Shown here piece after piece: positions 52,296-60,345 of a DNA stretch of 64,000 bases. The DNA lies in the NCBI GenBank assembly GCA_963662675.2, contig CAXXHP010000004.1:930001-994000 (forward strand), in the 5' to 3' direction. This DNA is from G963662675 sp963662675. GTDB lineage: Bacteria; Bacteroidota; Bacteroidia; Bacteroidales; Prolixibacteraceae. Each line of letters begins with the position of its first letter. Position 1 is the first letter of the stretch. Below the pieces are notes generated by a model. That model saw nothing but the letters and a program-made list of their open reading frames with translations. It was not told where the DNA came from and made no database searches. The translations under genes and the position numbers were made by a program.

Positions 52296-52327
52296 AAAAT
52301 ACCGAGGGGTGCAACCCTCGGTATTTT
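52296..52327 (-). terminator. Strong hairpin upstream of the transposase remnant
   Basis: The 13-bp stem AAAATACCGAGGG/CCCTCGGTATTTT has a 6-nt loop. On the minus strand it is followed by seven T residues, just inside the element and about 30 nt before the transposase ATG. It would end transcription coming from the TPR gene and shield the transposase from read-through. Confidence 0.75.
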
Positions 52328-52355
52328 CAACTTACACAGTTTATGTGATAGTGCT
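52313..52355 (-). repeat. Right terminal inverted repeat of IS256-like remnant
   Basis: Mirror image of 51571-51613. Its inner part is also one arm of the hairpin at 52296-52327. Confidence 0.75.
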
Positions 52356-52377
52356 GTTCTTTTATATAATCTCAGTA

Positions 52378-53232
52378 TTAAAGAGCAGCTTTACACGCAT
52401 CAATTAATTTTCCGGCATTTTCGTTTGAAGCATCTAACGCTTGAGCTTTTTCTAAAACCTCTAATGCAGCACCAAACTCTACTTTTGAATTATCGATTTC
52501 AGCGGTATATTCTGCATCTGCCGTTGTTAGTGTACCAGCAGAAACTTTTTCATTTGCAGCATTAATAATAGCCACACCTTTTTTATACAGGTTATTACCC
52601 TCAGTAACATAGACATTTGCCAATGCTGAAGTTATTTTATCATTTCCTGGGAACTTTTCGGCGCCTTCTACCAATGTTAGCTTATATTCATCATCTCTTT
52701 CAACTTTCTTTAAGCAAACCGCTTTATAGTAAGTTGCATTTTCTTCATTATAACTTTCAATTACTGCATTTCCAAAAAGTGTTACTGCTTGCTCATATAG
52801 TTTTCCTTTATAAGCAGCAATACCCGAATTGTAATAAAGACTTCCAACATCTTCTGATCCTGCATCAATAGAACTTTGATAAGACTCAATTGCACGCTTA
52901 TAGTCCTTCATTTTCACATAACTATCTCCTTTATATTTATGGGCTGCAGTAACATTAGCTCCTGCAGCAATTGCTTTATCAAGATATGTTATAGCTCCTT
53001 CATATTTCTCTGCTTGAAAAGCAGCGTAGCCAATATTAAAGTTTATTGCTTCATCAACTTGCACATCTCCTAAATTACTCATTGCACTCTCGTACAGTTC
53101 AAATGCTTTTGTATAATCTTTCGCCGTCAAGGCCTCATTACCGCTATTAATTAGTTCCGCTGCATCTTGGGCAGACCCCACATACGCTCCCAAAAAGAAT
53201 ACAATTACAAAAAAAATTCGTCTCATAACCAC
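52378..53232 (-). CDS. Secreted/periplasmic tetratricopeptide-repeat protein
   Basis: This 284-aa protein has a signal peptide (MRRIFFVIVFFLGAYVGSAQ, from Met3, the likely start). TPR units follow (ELINSGNEALTAKDYTKAFE, NFNIGYAAFQAEKYEGAITY, AHKYKGDSYVKMKDYKRAIE, YYNSGIAAYKGKLYEQAVTL). The C-terminal third is helical and less regular (about 190-284). It is probably a periplasmic scaffold. The gene ends 22 bp from the IS256-like remnant, whose hairpin may now serve as its terminator. Confidence 0.85.
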   Translation of the reverse strand: MVMRRIFFVIVFFLGAYVGSAQDAAELINSGNEALTAKDYTKAFELYESAMSNLGDVQVDEAINFNIGYAAFQAEKYEGAITYLDKAIAAGANVTAAHKYKGDSYVKMKDYKRAIESYQSSIDAGSEDVGSLYYNSGIAAYKGKLYEQAVTLFGNAVIESYNEENATYYKAVCLKKVERDDEYKLTLVEGAEKFPGNDKITSALANVYVTEGNNLYKKGVAIINAANEKVSAGTLTTADAEYTAEIDNSKVEFGAALEVLEKAQALDASNENAGKLIDACKAAL

Positions 53233-53370
53233 TTGTTTTATATTAGTTTACAATTTGACATCTATTTACTATAGTGCAAAAATCTCTTGTTGATTTTCAA
53301 AAATAGTAATAATGATTCAAAAACCTAGAATAAACTTTGGTATGAAAAATGGGAATCCGAAAAAGAAGCA

Positions 53371-53400
53371 AAAAAAGGAGGCTGCAAAGCAACCTCCTCT
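53371..53400 (-). terminator. Terminator after the DUF2807 gene
   Basis: A stem of about 10 bp (AGGAGGTTGC with GCAGCCTCCT, one mismatch, loop TTT) is followed on the minus strand by seven T residues. Confidence 0.85.
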
Positions 53401-53438
53401 TTTAACTAACTAAACTAAATCTAGTGTGAATAAACCCC

Positions 53439-54143
53439 TTATTCATCACTAATAATACCAATACCTTCAACGTTTTTTTTAACCTCAGGGTTTCCTTTAT
53501 ATCGAATTTTTCCAACACCCTCAATGCTAGCGTCCAAGGTCTTAGTCGCAAAAACGATACCTGACCCTACTCCTTCTATCCTAAATATGACATTTTGGGA
53601 CTCCAGTTTCTCCGCATCTAAGTGTCCTGCTCCTGATATTTTTGCATTAAGACTATTGGCAATACCTTTTAAATCAAAATACACTCCTCCCTCACCATTT
53701 AAATGAATTTCATTTGCTTTTATTTCCATTTCAATTATGGCTCCTCCTTCAACGTAAATTGACAAATTATCTAAATCCAAATAGCCCTTTGTTTCAAGTT
53801 TAACTCCACCTTCTATATGAATTTCGTCAAGTTCAACAAAAGAGATATATAAAATAACCCCCTCTAAATCAAAATGTTTCTTAACAATCTTTAATTGAGA
53901 TGAAAAACGGGTACTTTCAACATCAATATGTTCAAATGTTTCTTCATCTGCTTTTATACGAAGCCCGGGAGTATCAGATTCTTCTAAAATCACTTTAAAG
54001 CCCCCTTCGATATAGATCCTATTAAAATCACTTACTTCATATGTCCTTTCAATATCATCATCCCACTGAGTTTCACTCAACGCTTCTGGCATAGAGAAAG
54101 TATAAATGATGAAAAGACAAATTATATATTTAATTATTCTCAT
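53439..54143 (-). CDS. DUF2807 (GIN-domain) putative cell-surface protein
   Basis: This 234-aa secreted protein has a signal peptide (about 1-24). The body is a regular beta-helix-like repeat with short strands ending in xxIxGxG turns (IYIEGGFKVIL, IHIEGGVKLET, IYVEGGAIIEM, IHLNGEGGVYF, KISGAGHLDAE), the pattern of DUF2807. The family is annotated as putative auto-transporter adhesin-like, but its role is unproven. It is monocistronic, bounded by its own terminator. Confidence 0.87.
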   Translation of the reverse strand: MRIIKYIICLFIIYTFSMPEALSETQWDDDIERTYEVSDFNRIYIEGGFKVILEESDTPGLRIKADEETFEHIDVESTRFSSQLKIVKKHFDLEGVILYISFVELDEIHIEGGVKLETKGYLDLDNLSIYVEGGAIIEMEIKANEIHLNGEGGVYFDLKGIANSLNAKISGAGHLDAEKLESQNVIFRIEGVGSGIVFATKTLDASIEGVGKIRYKGNPEVKKNVEGIGIISDE

Positions 54144-54243
54144 TGTTTATTTATTCAAAACAAATCTAGCCTATAAAAGCAAAGAACATACCCTTTTTTC
54201 GATAAGTTGACGATTTTATTAGGCAAACCTATCTAATAAAGAA

Positions 54244-54834
54244 TCAGCTTGATTTTCTACGACGAATTAATATCTGAATATATAAAAGACAGTACATTAT
54301 AAGGGAAATTGAAATTACATATATAACCCAATCAATTCTGGCAAATTTTAAAATTAGTCCCTCAGACCAGGTTAGATATAAAACCGTTGAAATAAAAATA
54401 AGAAGTAGTAAAGAAGATCGGATATTATCCTGCTTTCGCTCTAGACCAATAGCCAGAACGGCCCACAAAACAACAATTCCTCCATATACAATGGCATCAA
54501 TTATTCTTCCCTCTGAATATTTTAGCTCCCCCCATATTAATGGGAAAAGAGTTATTAGATAAAGAATACGAAATAAGCTTTTTAATACTTTCTGTATTTG
54601 AACCTCGGCACTTAATTGAGGGAAGAATTGAAAGGGATGTGACTTTGTCACATTAAACTCTAACGATAATAAATCTTGCTCACTATTAATCAACTTCCGT
54701 TTTACGGCTATCTCCATGGCTATCTCAACAGCGTCTCTCTGGTAACTATTACGGTTTCGTAACACTTCAAGCAATTGATTGTCTGAATACTCCTCGTAAC
54801 GAGACTTTAAACTTTCTTTATCTGGGAATTCCAT
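54244..54834 (-). CDS. Multi-pass membrane protein with N-terminal cytosolic helix domain, unknown
   Basis: This 196-aa protein has about 65 soluble residues, including LLEVLRNRNSYQRDAVEIAMEIA (a motif seen in several Bacteroidota membrane proteins of unknown role). Four or five helices follow (LFRILYLITLFPLIWG, IVYGGIVVLWAVLAIG, SSLLLLIFISTVLYL, WVIYVISISLIMYCLLYI) with a basic tail RRRKSS. No enzyme motif is visible. It is divergent from the alcohol dehydrogenase. Confidence 0.7.
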   Translation of the reverse strand: MEFPDKESLKSRYEEYSDNQLLEVLRNRNSYQRDAVEIAMEIAVKRKLINSEQDLLSLEFNVTKSHPFQFFPQLSAEVQIQKVLKSLFRILYLITLFPLIWGELKYSEGRIIDAIVYGGIVVLWAVLAIGLERKQDNIRSSLLLLIFISTVLYLTWSEGLILKFARIDWVIYVISISLIMYCLLYIQILIRRRKSS

Positions 54835-54898
54835 TTTTATCTACTTTTCAGCAAAAATAAACCTTTAAGTTCATTATCAATCCGCAATATTGATTTTA

Positions 54899-54906
54899 TA
54901 ACTTTG
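54899..54906 (+). promoter_or_regulatory. Promoter -7 element of the alcohol dehydrogenase gene
   Basis: TAACTTTG matches TAnnTTTG, 43 nt upstream of the ATG at 54950. No clear -33 box. Confidence 0.45.
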
Positions 54907-54949
54907 CAACTATTCTTAAATATTAGTTAAACCCTTAAAATAACTTCAG

Positions 54950-56110
54950 ATGTACAACTTCGTGTATAAAAATCCTGTTAAAATTCTATTTGGGAAAGGA
55001 CAGATTAGCCAGATTATCAAAGAAATTCCAAAGAATAAGAAGATCATGATAACCTATGGAGGAGGGAGCATTTTCAAAAATGGAATTTATGCCCAAGTAA
55101 AGGAAGCTATCAAGGCTTACGATGTAATTGAATTTGGTGGTATTGAACCAAACCCAAAGTACGAAACATTGATGAAGGCAGTAGCCATATGCAAAAAAGA
55201 AAAGATTGAATACTTGCTTGCAGTAGGTGGAGGTTCGGTGATTGATGGAACAAAATTTATAGCAGCAGCTACTTTTTTCGAGGGAAAAGATTCTTGGGAT
55301 CTGTTAGCCAAACGTGATCAGAATATCGTTAAAAAAGCATTGCCCATCGGTGTTGTTTTAACACTACCGGCAACAGGTTCCGAAATGAATGCAGGCTCTG
55401 TCATTTCAAAAATTGAAACAAAAGAAAAGATGGCCTTTTCTTCGCCTGTTCTTATGCCTCAATTTTCAGTTCTTGACCCTGAAGTTATTTTTTCACTACC
55501 TAATCGTCAGGTAGCAAATGGAATTGCTGATGCCTACATTCATGTCATGGAACAGTATCTCACATTTCGAGTAAATTCACCACTTCAGGATCGCTTTGCG
55601 GAGAGCATTCTGAAAACTTTGGTTGAAGAAGGTCCTAAAATTATTGCGAATCGTAACGACTATGATTCAGCTGCCAATTTTATGTGGTGTGCAACGCTCG
55701 CTCTGAATGGTTTAATAGGTGTAGGAGTGCCTCAAGACTGGGCAACGCATATGATAGGTCATGAATTGACTGCACTCAAAGGTATTGACCACGCTCAAAC
55801 TCTGGCAATAATACTTCCTGGTATTATGAATGAAAGACGTGCAGAAAAGCAAGAAAAGATTCTTCAATATGGAGAACGTATTTGGGGGATTAATGCAGGT
55901 ACTATTAATGAAAAGATTGATCTTACTATTCAAAAAACAATTGCATTCTTTGAATCAATCGGCATAAAAACTAAGCTTTCAGATCATGGTGTAGATTCTT
56001 CAACGATTTCAGAAATAGTTTATCGAATTGAAAAAAGAGGCGTAAAATTCGGAGAGAAAGCAGATATTGGACCTCGTGAGATTCAAAGCATCCTACAAAG
56101 TAGGCTCTAA
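54950..56110 (+). CDS. Iron-dependent alcohol dehydrogenase (YqhD/BdhA-like)
   Basis: This 386-aa group III dehydrogenase opens with MYNFVYKNPVKILFGKGQI, typical of the YqhD/butanol dehydrogenase branch. The cofactor loop is LLAVGGGSVIDGTKFIAA (about 90-107). Metal ligands are Asp and His in GIADAYIHVMEQYL and two His in GHELTALKGIDHAQTLAI. Length is normal. It reduces short aldehydes or oxidises alcohols with NAD(P)H; the preferred substrate is unknown. It probably stands alone. Confidence 0.93.
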   Translation: MYNFVYKNPVKILFGKGQISQIIKEIPKNKKIMITYGGGSIFKNGIYAQVKEAIKAYDVIEFGGIEPNPKYETLMKAVAICKKEKIEYLLAVGGGSVIDGTKFIAAATFFEGKDSWDLLAKRDQNIVKKALPIGVVLTLPATGSEMNAGSVISKIETKEKMAFSSPVLMPQFSVLDPEVIFSLPNRQVANGIADAYIHVMEQYLTFRVNSPLQDRFAESILKTLVEEGPKIIANRNDYDSAANFMWCATLALNGLIGVGVPQDWATHMIGHELTALKGIDHAQTLAIILPGIMNERRAEKQEKILQYGERIWGINAGTINEKIDLTIQKTIAFFESIGIKTKLSDHGVDSSTISEIVYRIEKRGVKFGEKADIGPREIQSILQSRL

Positions 56111-56171
56111 TTGAGCAGAACTTTTTGCTTGATCATCTGCAAAAAAGAAGGACACAACCGATAACGACCAC

Positions 56172-56197
56172 AAAAAAACCTCCCTAACGGGAGGTTT
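56172..56197 (-). terminator. Terminator after the C1 peptidase gene (possibly bidirectional)
   Basis: The perfect 9-bp stem AAACCTCCC/GGGAGGTTT has a 4-nt loop and is followed by seven T on the minus strand. It lies between convergent genes. Confidence 0.9.
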
Positions 56198-56204
56198 AGT
56201 ATTA

Positions 56205-57416
56205 TTACAGATTCAACTTCTTTTTGATATTTCTTGGTATGGCATCTTTGTGTACCATAATACTCATGGTTTTATAACGAATATAAGGCTTGGATGCATA
56301 GAAATACCCATCATAATCATTGTACTCGCCCCACGAATTTTTCACCTTATAGTAAAGTGTTCCATTTTGGTCTTTTGCTATTCCAACAATCAACATTCCA
56401 TGATCATCAGTGGTTTGATAATTATCGAACCCAACTTGCCGTATTTCCTGGGTGATCAACTGCTCTTTTTCAGGCTTATCAAACGAAAAGAGCTCATCAT
56501 TCTTTTCACTTTCAGAAAGCCTCTTCCATTTTCTTATTTGAGCATCAGACATTCCCGAAAAATCTTTCTCGGGAATTATGGCAACGCCATCCTTTGATGT
56601 ACTAAAGCCCTTTTCGCTTACATCAGCAGCCCAAGCAACAGCATAATCATTTTCTATCGCATTATCAATAATCGCTTCCAGCTCATCAAGAGGCACATTA
56701 TAAACCTCTTGCCACATCCAGTTGTCAGGTATTTCAAGAATAAATCTTTCGTAAAACGGATGATGAGTATATGAACTAATCTCTACATAATCATCCATAT
56801 TTAAATCCATAAAATCACGCGCAAAACTTTGAGGAGTATATTCCAGACCTTCATACTCAAAAGTTTCAGGCAGCTTGCCCAAATACGAATCCAAAGTTGA
56901 TTGAATAGCATCTTCCCAAGCAGTACTCAATTTTTTATTACCATTCTCAACAACAGCTTTCACTTGTTCTTCCAGCACCTTATCCATTTCATAATGAACA
57001 TGTTTCTCTTCGCCATAATTCAGTCCGGAATAAACAGATTCAGGAACGATACCGTATTTTCTTATCATACTGGTTACATCATGAAAAGCACCACCAGCAG
57101 AAAAGGTTAAATTACCATGTAATCTTACGTATTTCATACTTTTTTCTTCGTAGGTATGCCACACAATAAACATCTCAGACAAATTAACATCAGGCTTACC
57201 TAAACGTATCATCTCTGCTTCTAATAAATCAACACCAGAAAAAGACCAACATGTACCGGAACTATTTTGATCTTCGACAAGGGTATGAGGCAATTCTTTA
57301 ACTGTTGTAAAAAGAAAGCCTTCCTTCTCATCCGTTTGTTCATCCTGCGCGAATACAGTACCGGAAATAAATATTAAAAACACAACAATAACAACAGAAC
57401 TAAAAAAATCCCTCAT
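56205..57416 (-). CDS. Secreted C1-family (papain/bleomycin hydrolase-like) cysteine peptidase
   Basis: This 403-aa peptidase has a signal peptide (1-23). The catalytic Cys56 lies in SSGTCWSFSG, the His in DDHGMLIVGIA (about 342) and the Asn in KNSWGEY. The C-terminal order and the short N-terminal region match bleomycin-hydrolase/aminopeptidase C-type C1B enzymes of Bacteroidota. It carries an insertion of about 150 residues between Cys and His, as usual in that group. Location is periplasmic or extracellular, unlike the cytosolic PepC enzymes. It is monocistronic. Confidence 0.9.
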   Translation of the reverse strand: MRDFFSSVVIVVFLIFISGTVFAQDEQTDEKEGFLFTTVKELPHTLVEDQNSSGTCWSFSGVDLLEAEMIRLGKPDVNLSEMFIVWHTYEEKSMKYVRLHGNLTFSAGGAFHDVTSMIRKYGIVPESVYSGLNYGEEKHVHYEMDKVLEEQVKAVVENGNKKLSTAWEDAIQSTLDSYLGKLPETFEYEGLEYTPQSFARDFMDLNMDDYVEISSYTHHPFYERFILEIPDNWMWQEVYNVPLDELEAIIDNAIENDYAVAWAADVSEKGFSTSKDGVAIIPEKDFSGMSDAQIRKWKRLSESEKNDELFSFDKPEKEQLITQEIRQVGFDNYQTTDDHGMLIVGIAKDQNGTLYYKVKNSWGEYNDYDGYFYASKPYIRYKTMSIMVHKDAIPRNIKKKLNL

Positions 57417-57678
57417 AATCTAATCTTAATATTTTAATAAAATGAAAATATCAGATATGCTCAACTGCTTTCTTATCATTCGAAAGAGTTTAAGCTCCCC
57501 TACTAATTTGCAGTCAAATATAAATATATAAGTACCGCAATAAAAGTGATTTCTTATGATGTGGGGCATAAATACTAATCTGACAATAGATTTTATCAAT
57601 GCCTATAGCCACGAAAAAGCTAGTCAACTGACTAGTCCTAAATAAGCGATACAAATTTATTTGACTAAAATAATCATA

Positions 57679-58599
57679 TTAACTGACCGTTTCAAGACAT
57701 AACTTGAGATGGTCAGTTGTTTTATAGGTCTTAATTCGAATTCGAGACTGTTTGTGCATTTGCTCAGGTGTCTTCATCTGACATGAGAAATGAGGCCTGT
57801 TTTTGTTATACACCTCAATGCTGTTTTTGACCAATTCTTTCATTACCGGAAGTTTTACATTGTACTCTTCCAGCAAAAACTCTTGCTTAAGTATTCCGTT
57901 TATACGTTCTGCAATTGCATTGGCGTACGGATCATAGGATTCAGTCATGCTGCATTTCACGTTCTTTTGCCTTAGTATCTTCTGGTAAGCATCACAGCAA
58001 TACTGAAGCCCCCTGTCGGAATGATGTATTAGCTTTTGTTTCTTAAATGCCCGTTGTTTTAATCCCATTCTCAAAGCTCGGATAGCACCCGCTGCACTCA
58101 GACTTGCAGATAGGTCATAGCCGACAATTTTCTTTGAATAGGTATCGGTTATCAAAGCCAGATACCTATGATTTCCTCGGTTGCCAATATAGGTAATATC
58201 TGATGCCCATATTTGTTCTGGCCGCCTTGGTGTTGTCCCTGCTATCAAGTTCTTATGCTTGCGGAAACGATGGTTCGAATCCGTTGTCTTACGATAGCTT
58301 CGTTTCTTCTTTATAAGCATATGGTTTGCGGACAGGATTGTAAAAAGTTTATCTCTGCCCACGCCAAGATCTAATAGCCGATCATGTAGAAGATAATAGA
58401 GCTTTCGGGTACCAATGCGTGGCATCTGGAACCGAACCTCTTGGACCATACTCACTACCATTGCAGATCTCTGCTGTTTCTTTTGAAAGGATTGTTTACT
58501 TCGATAATAAACCTGTCGGCTTACCCCGAACAATTCACAGGTGGAAACTATAGTTTCTTCTTTTTCTTCTCTGTAATGATCAATTGTTCGGGGGAGCAT
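57679..58599 (-). CDS. IS3-family transposase OrfB (DDE integrase domain)
   Basis: This 306-aa product has an N-terminal HTH_21-like segment (QMPRIGTRKLYYLLHDRLLD) and an rve core. The catalytic Asp lies in IWASDITYIGN, the second in IHHSDRGLQYCC and the Glu in NAIAERINGILKQEFL (DDE with the usual Lys seven residues on). It is normally made as an OrfAB fusion by -1 frameshifting over the A-rich stretch near the end of orfA. The ATG at 58599 inside orfA gives the stand-alone form. No stop codon or gap is seen, so it looks active. Confidence 0.93.
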   Translation of the reverse strand: MLPRTIDHYREEKEETIVSTCELFGVSRQVYYRSKQSFQKKQQRSAMVVSMVQEVRFQMPRIGTRKLYYLLHDRLLDLGVGRDKLFTILSANHMLIKKKRSYRKTTDSNHRFRKHKNLIAGTTPRRPEQIWASDITYIGNRGNHRYLALITDTYSKKIVGYDLSASLSAAGAIRALRMGLKQRAFKKQKLIHHSDRGLQYCCDAYQKILRQKNVKCSMTESYDPYANAIAERINGILKQEFLLEEYNVKLPVMKELVKNSIEVYNKNRPHFSCQMKTPEQMHKQSRIRIKTYKTTDHLKLCLETVS

Positions 58600-58982
58600 T
58601 TTTTTCGGATAGGAATGTTAAACTCTTTCTCGGCAAGGTCAATCATCATATCAAAAAGGATTGCTTTTTTATCTGCGGTTGCAACTTGCTTCTCTAAAAA
58701 TGCTTTTTGCTTCTCCAGCAACTTAACTTTTTGCTCTAGCTCCAATAGTTTCTGTTCTTGAGTTTTTGGCATATGCGATGGCGTTTGATTCTCCCAATCA
58801 AAATTACCATATTTCCGAAGCCAATTCAAAACTGTTGAACGACCTTGAATGCCATATTTCCGCTTGGCTCCTGTGACTGTAAGTTCTCCTCGCTCAACTT
58901 CTACTACTACCCCAAGTTTAAAAGACATCGAATAATCTTTCTGACTACGCCGAATATAGTCCGGCTCATTATATTCTTTCAT
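58548..58982 (-). CDS. IS3-family transposase OrfA (helix-turn-helix, leucine zipper)
   Basis: This 144-aa protein has an N-terminal helix-turn-helix (SFKLGVVVEVERGELTVTGA, GIQGRSTVLNWLRKYG) and a coiled coil (QKLLELEQKVKLLEKQKAFL) as in OrfA of IS3 elements. The last codons read KKKKKL over AAGAAAAAGAAG, an A-rich slippery region where ribosomes can shift -1 into orfB. The two frames overlap by 52 nt. It begins 39 nt inside the right end of the element. Confidence 0.92.
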   Translation of the reverse strand: MKEYNEPDYIRRSQKDYSMSFKLGVVVEVERGELTVTGAKRKYGIQGRSTVLNWLRKYGNFDWENQTPSHMPKTQEQKLLELEQKVKLLEKQKAFLEKQVATADKKAILFDMMIDLAEKEFNIPIRKKCSPEQLIITEKKKKKL

Positions 58983-59032
58983 AACATTACTTTTTGTGTA
59001 ACGCTATTTCAGGACGGGACAAACAACAAAAT

Positions 59033-59061
59033 AAAAAAGCCGCTCCAAAAAGGAGCGGCTT
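59033..59061 (-). terminator. Terminator of the thrS-infC-rpmI-rplT operon
   Basis: The 10-bp stem AAGCCGCTCC/GGAGCGGCTT has a 5-nt loop and is followed on the minus strand by a T-rich tract. The IS3 insertion point is only about 10 bp beyond it. Confidence 0.92.
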
Positions 59062-59094
59062 CATATGTATCATTTCACCATGTTCTGGGTATAT

Positions 59095-59439
59095 CTACTT
59101 CACTTTATCAACAATCGCTTTAAAAGCTACAGGTTGGTATATCGCTAAGTCTGCTAAAACTTTACGGTTAATTTCAATGTTGCTTTTCTTCAACAATCCA
59201 ATTAACTGAGAATAGCTCATTCCTTCCATACGTGCAGCGGCATTAATACGCTGAATCCAAAGTGCACGAAAGTTTCTCTTTTTTGTTTTACGGTCACGAT
59301 ATGCATATTGCAAACCCTTTTCATAGGTATTTTTTGCAACCGTCCAAACATTTCTGCGGGCACCCCAATTACCTTTGGTTTTCTTGAGGATTTTCTTTCT
59401 CCTAGCCCGAGCTGCTACATGATTTACTGATCTTGGCAT
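59095..59439 (-). CDS. rplT: 50S ribosomal protein L20
   Basis: This 114-aa protein starts MPRSVNHVAARARRKKILKK, contains GNWGARRNVWTVAKNTYEKG and RDRKTKKRNFRALWIQRINA, and has the usual L20 length. It binds 23S rRNA early in 50S assembly and in many bacteria represses its own operon. It is the last gene of thrS-infC-rpmI-rplT, 99 bp after rpmI. Confidence 0.98.
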   Translation of the reverse strand: MPRSVNHVAARARRKKILKKTKGNWGARRNVWTVAKNTYEKGLQYAYRDRKTKKRNFRALWIQRINAAARMEGMSYSQLIGLLKKSNIEINRKVLADLAIYQPVAFKAIVDKVK

Positions 59440-59538
59440 AATCTTAATTTTTAGTGGTTAGCGCCCGGCCATTCCCGGATCTTTTTTGCTAAAACACTTG
59501 TTTGAAACTCTAATTTGTATAATTCTTTCTGAAAAGGA

Positions 59539-59736
59539 TTATTTCTGTGCAAGCAACAACTTAATGTTCTTTTCATCTGCTTTATCAACCAACCCTGAAT
59601 GGGTTAGGTTTCTTTTACGCTTCGTGCTTTTCTTAGTCAAAATGTGACTTTTAAAAGCATGTTTCCTTTTCAATTTTCCGGAACCGGTTAGTTTAAACCG
59701 TTTTTTTGCTCCGGAATTGGTCTTCATTTTTGGCAT
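59539..59736 (-). CDS. rpmI: 50S ribosomal protein L35
   Basis: This 65-aa basic protein, MPKMKTNSGAKKRFKLTGSG onward with KRKHAFKSHILTKKSTKRKR, matches L35 over its whole length. It lies 27 bp after infC and before rplT, the universal gene order. Confidence 0.98.
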   Translation of the reverse strand: MPKMKTNSGAKKRFKLTGSGKLKRKHAFKSHILTKKSTKRKRNLTHSGLVDKADEKNIKLLLAQK

Positions 59737-59763
59737 CTTTCCTAATTTTAATTATCAAAGAAA

Positions 59764-60324
59764 TTACTTCTTCTTTTTAGGTGAAATAAACATGGTCATT
59801 CTTTTTCCTTCTAATCGCGGCAATTGTTCAACCTTACCGAAGTCTTCTAAGGCCGTTGCAAATTTCAACAGTAAGATTTCGCCTTTTTCTTTAAAAAGGA
59901 TTGAACGTCCTTTAAAGAATACAAATGCTTTAACCTTTGCCCCTTCTGATAAAAATTTCTCAGCATGCCTAAGCTTAAATTGGAAATCGTGATCATCGGT
60001 ATTTGGACCGAAACGAATTTCCTTTATCACTACTTTTACTGCTTTGGCTTTTATCTCTTTTTGTTTCTTTTTCTGTTGATAAAGAAACTTTTGGTAATCT
60101 ATAACCTTACAAACCGGAGGATCCGCATTAGGTGAAATCTCAACCAAGTCGAGTTCTTGCTCACGAGCCATTTTTAATGCATCGATAAGAGAAATAACTC
60201 CCTGGGTATCAATGTTCTCACCAACTAGGCGAACTTGATGAGCACGTATTCGCTCATTAATGTTGTGCTGAGGAGTTGTATCAACTCTTCTTCCTCCTCG
60301 ATATGGGCGTCTTTTTATAGCGAT
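59764..60324 (-). CDS. infC: Translation initiation factor IF-3 with AUC start codon
   Basis: This 186-aa protein keeps initiator tRNA on the 30S P site and rejects wrong start codons. The first ATG in frame (60171) would remove 51 residues of the conserved N-terminal domain. Upstream the frame reads AIKRRPYRGGRRVD, then HNINERIRAHQVRLVGENID, exactly the expected N-terminus. The only suitable start is ATC at 60322-60324, 8 nt after a perfect AGGAGG. Non-AUG starts of infC are known to let IF-3 limit its own synthesis. The C-terminal domain (KVVIKEIRFGPNTDDHDF, KAFVFFKGRSILFKEKGE) is complete. It is 21 bp after thrS. Confidence 0.95.
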   Translation of the reverse strand: MAIKRRPYRGGRRVDTTPQHNINERIRAHQVRLVGENIDTQGVISLIDALKMAREQELDLVEISPNADPPVCKVIDYQKFLYQQKKKQKEIKAKAVKVVIKEIRFGPNTDDHDFQFKLRHAEKFLSEGAKVKAFVFFKGRSILFKEKGEILLLKFATALEDFGKVEQLPRLEGKRMTMFISPKKKK

Positions 60325-60332
60325 AAGAAAAA

Positions 60333-60338
60333 CCTCCT
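60333..60338 (-). promoter_or_regulatory. Strong Shine-Dalgarno AGGAGG defining the infC start
   Basis: AGGAGG lies 8 nt before the AUC codon. Strong sites are rare in Bacteroidota genes, so its presence here fits a start codon that cannot recruit ribosomes by itself. Confidence 0.85.
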
Positions 60339-60345
60339 ATTTTTA

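Larger units (their letters stand above)
51571..52355 (-). mobile_element. Internally deleted IS256-family element
   Basis: A 785-bp remnant is bounded by imperfect 43-bp inverted ends (51571-51613 and 52313-52355). The ends share CACT, the TGTGTAA block and AAATACCGAGGGTT. Inside is the N-terminal half of an IS256-type transposase with two in-frame stop codons. A full IS256 element is about 1.3-1.4 kb, so several hundred bp are missing. I see no clear target duplication. It lies between the DUF5606 gene and a TPR gene. Confidence 0.8.
57629..59021 (-). mobile_element. IS3-family insertion sequence, apparently intact
   Basis: This 1393-bp element has imperfect terminal inverted repeats. The right end (minus strand) is TGTCCCGTCCTGAAATAGCG and the left end (plus strand) is TGACTAGTCCTAAATAAGCG, with 14 of the first 20 positions matching. 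It is flanked on both sides by AAC (57626-57628 and 59022-59024), a 3-bp target duplication of the size expected for IS3. It contains orfA and orfB in overlapping frames. It landed between the C1 peptidase and the rplT terminator. Confidence 0.92.

Noticed and set aside
52170..52565. 131-aa plus-strand frame
   Set aside because: It runs antisense across the IS256-like remnant and the TPR gene, with a low-complexity Leu/His-rich composition.
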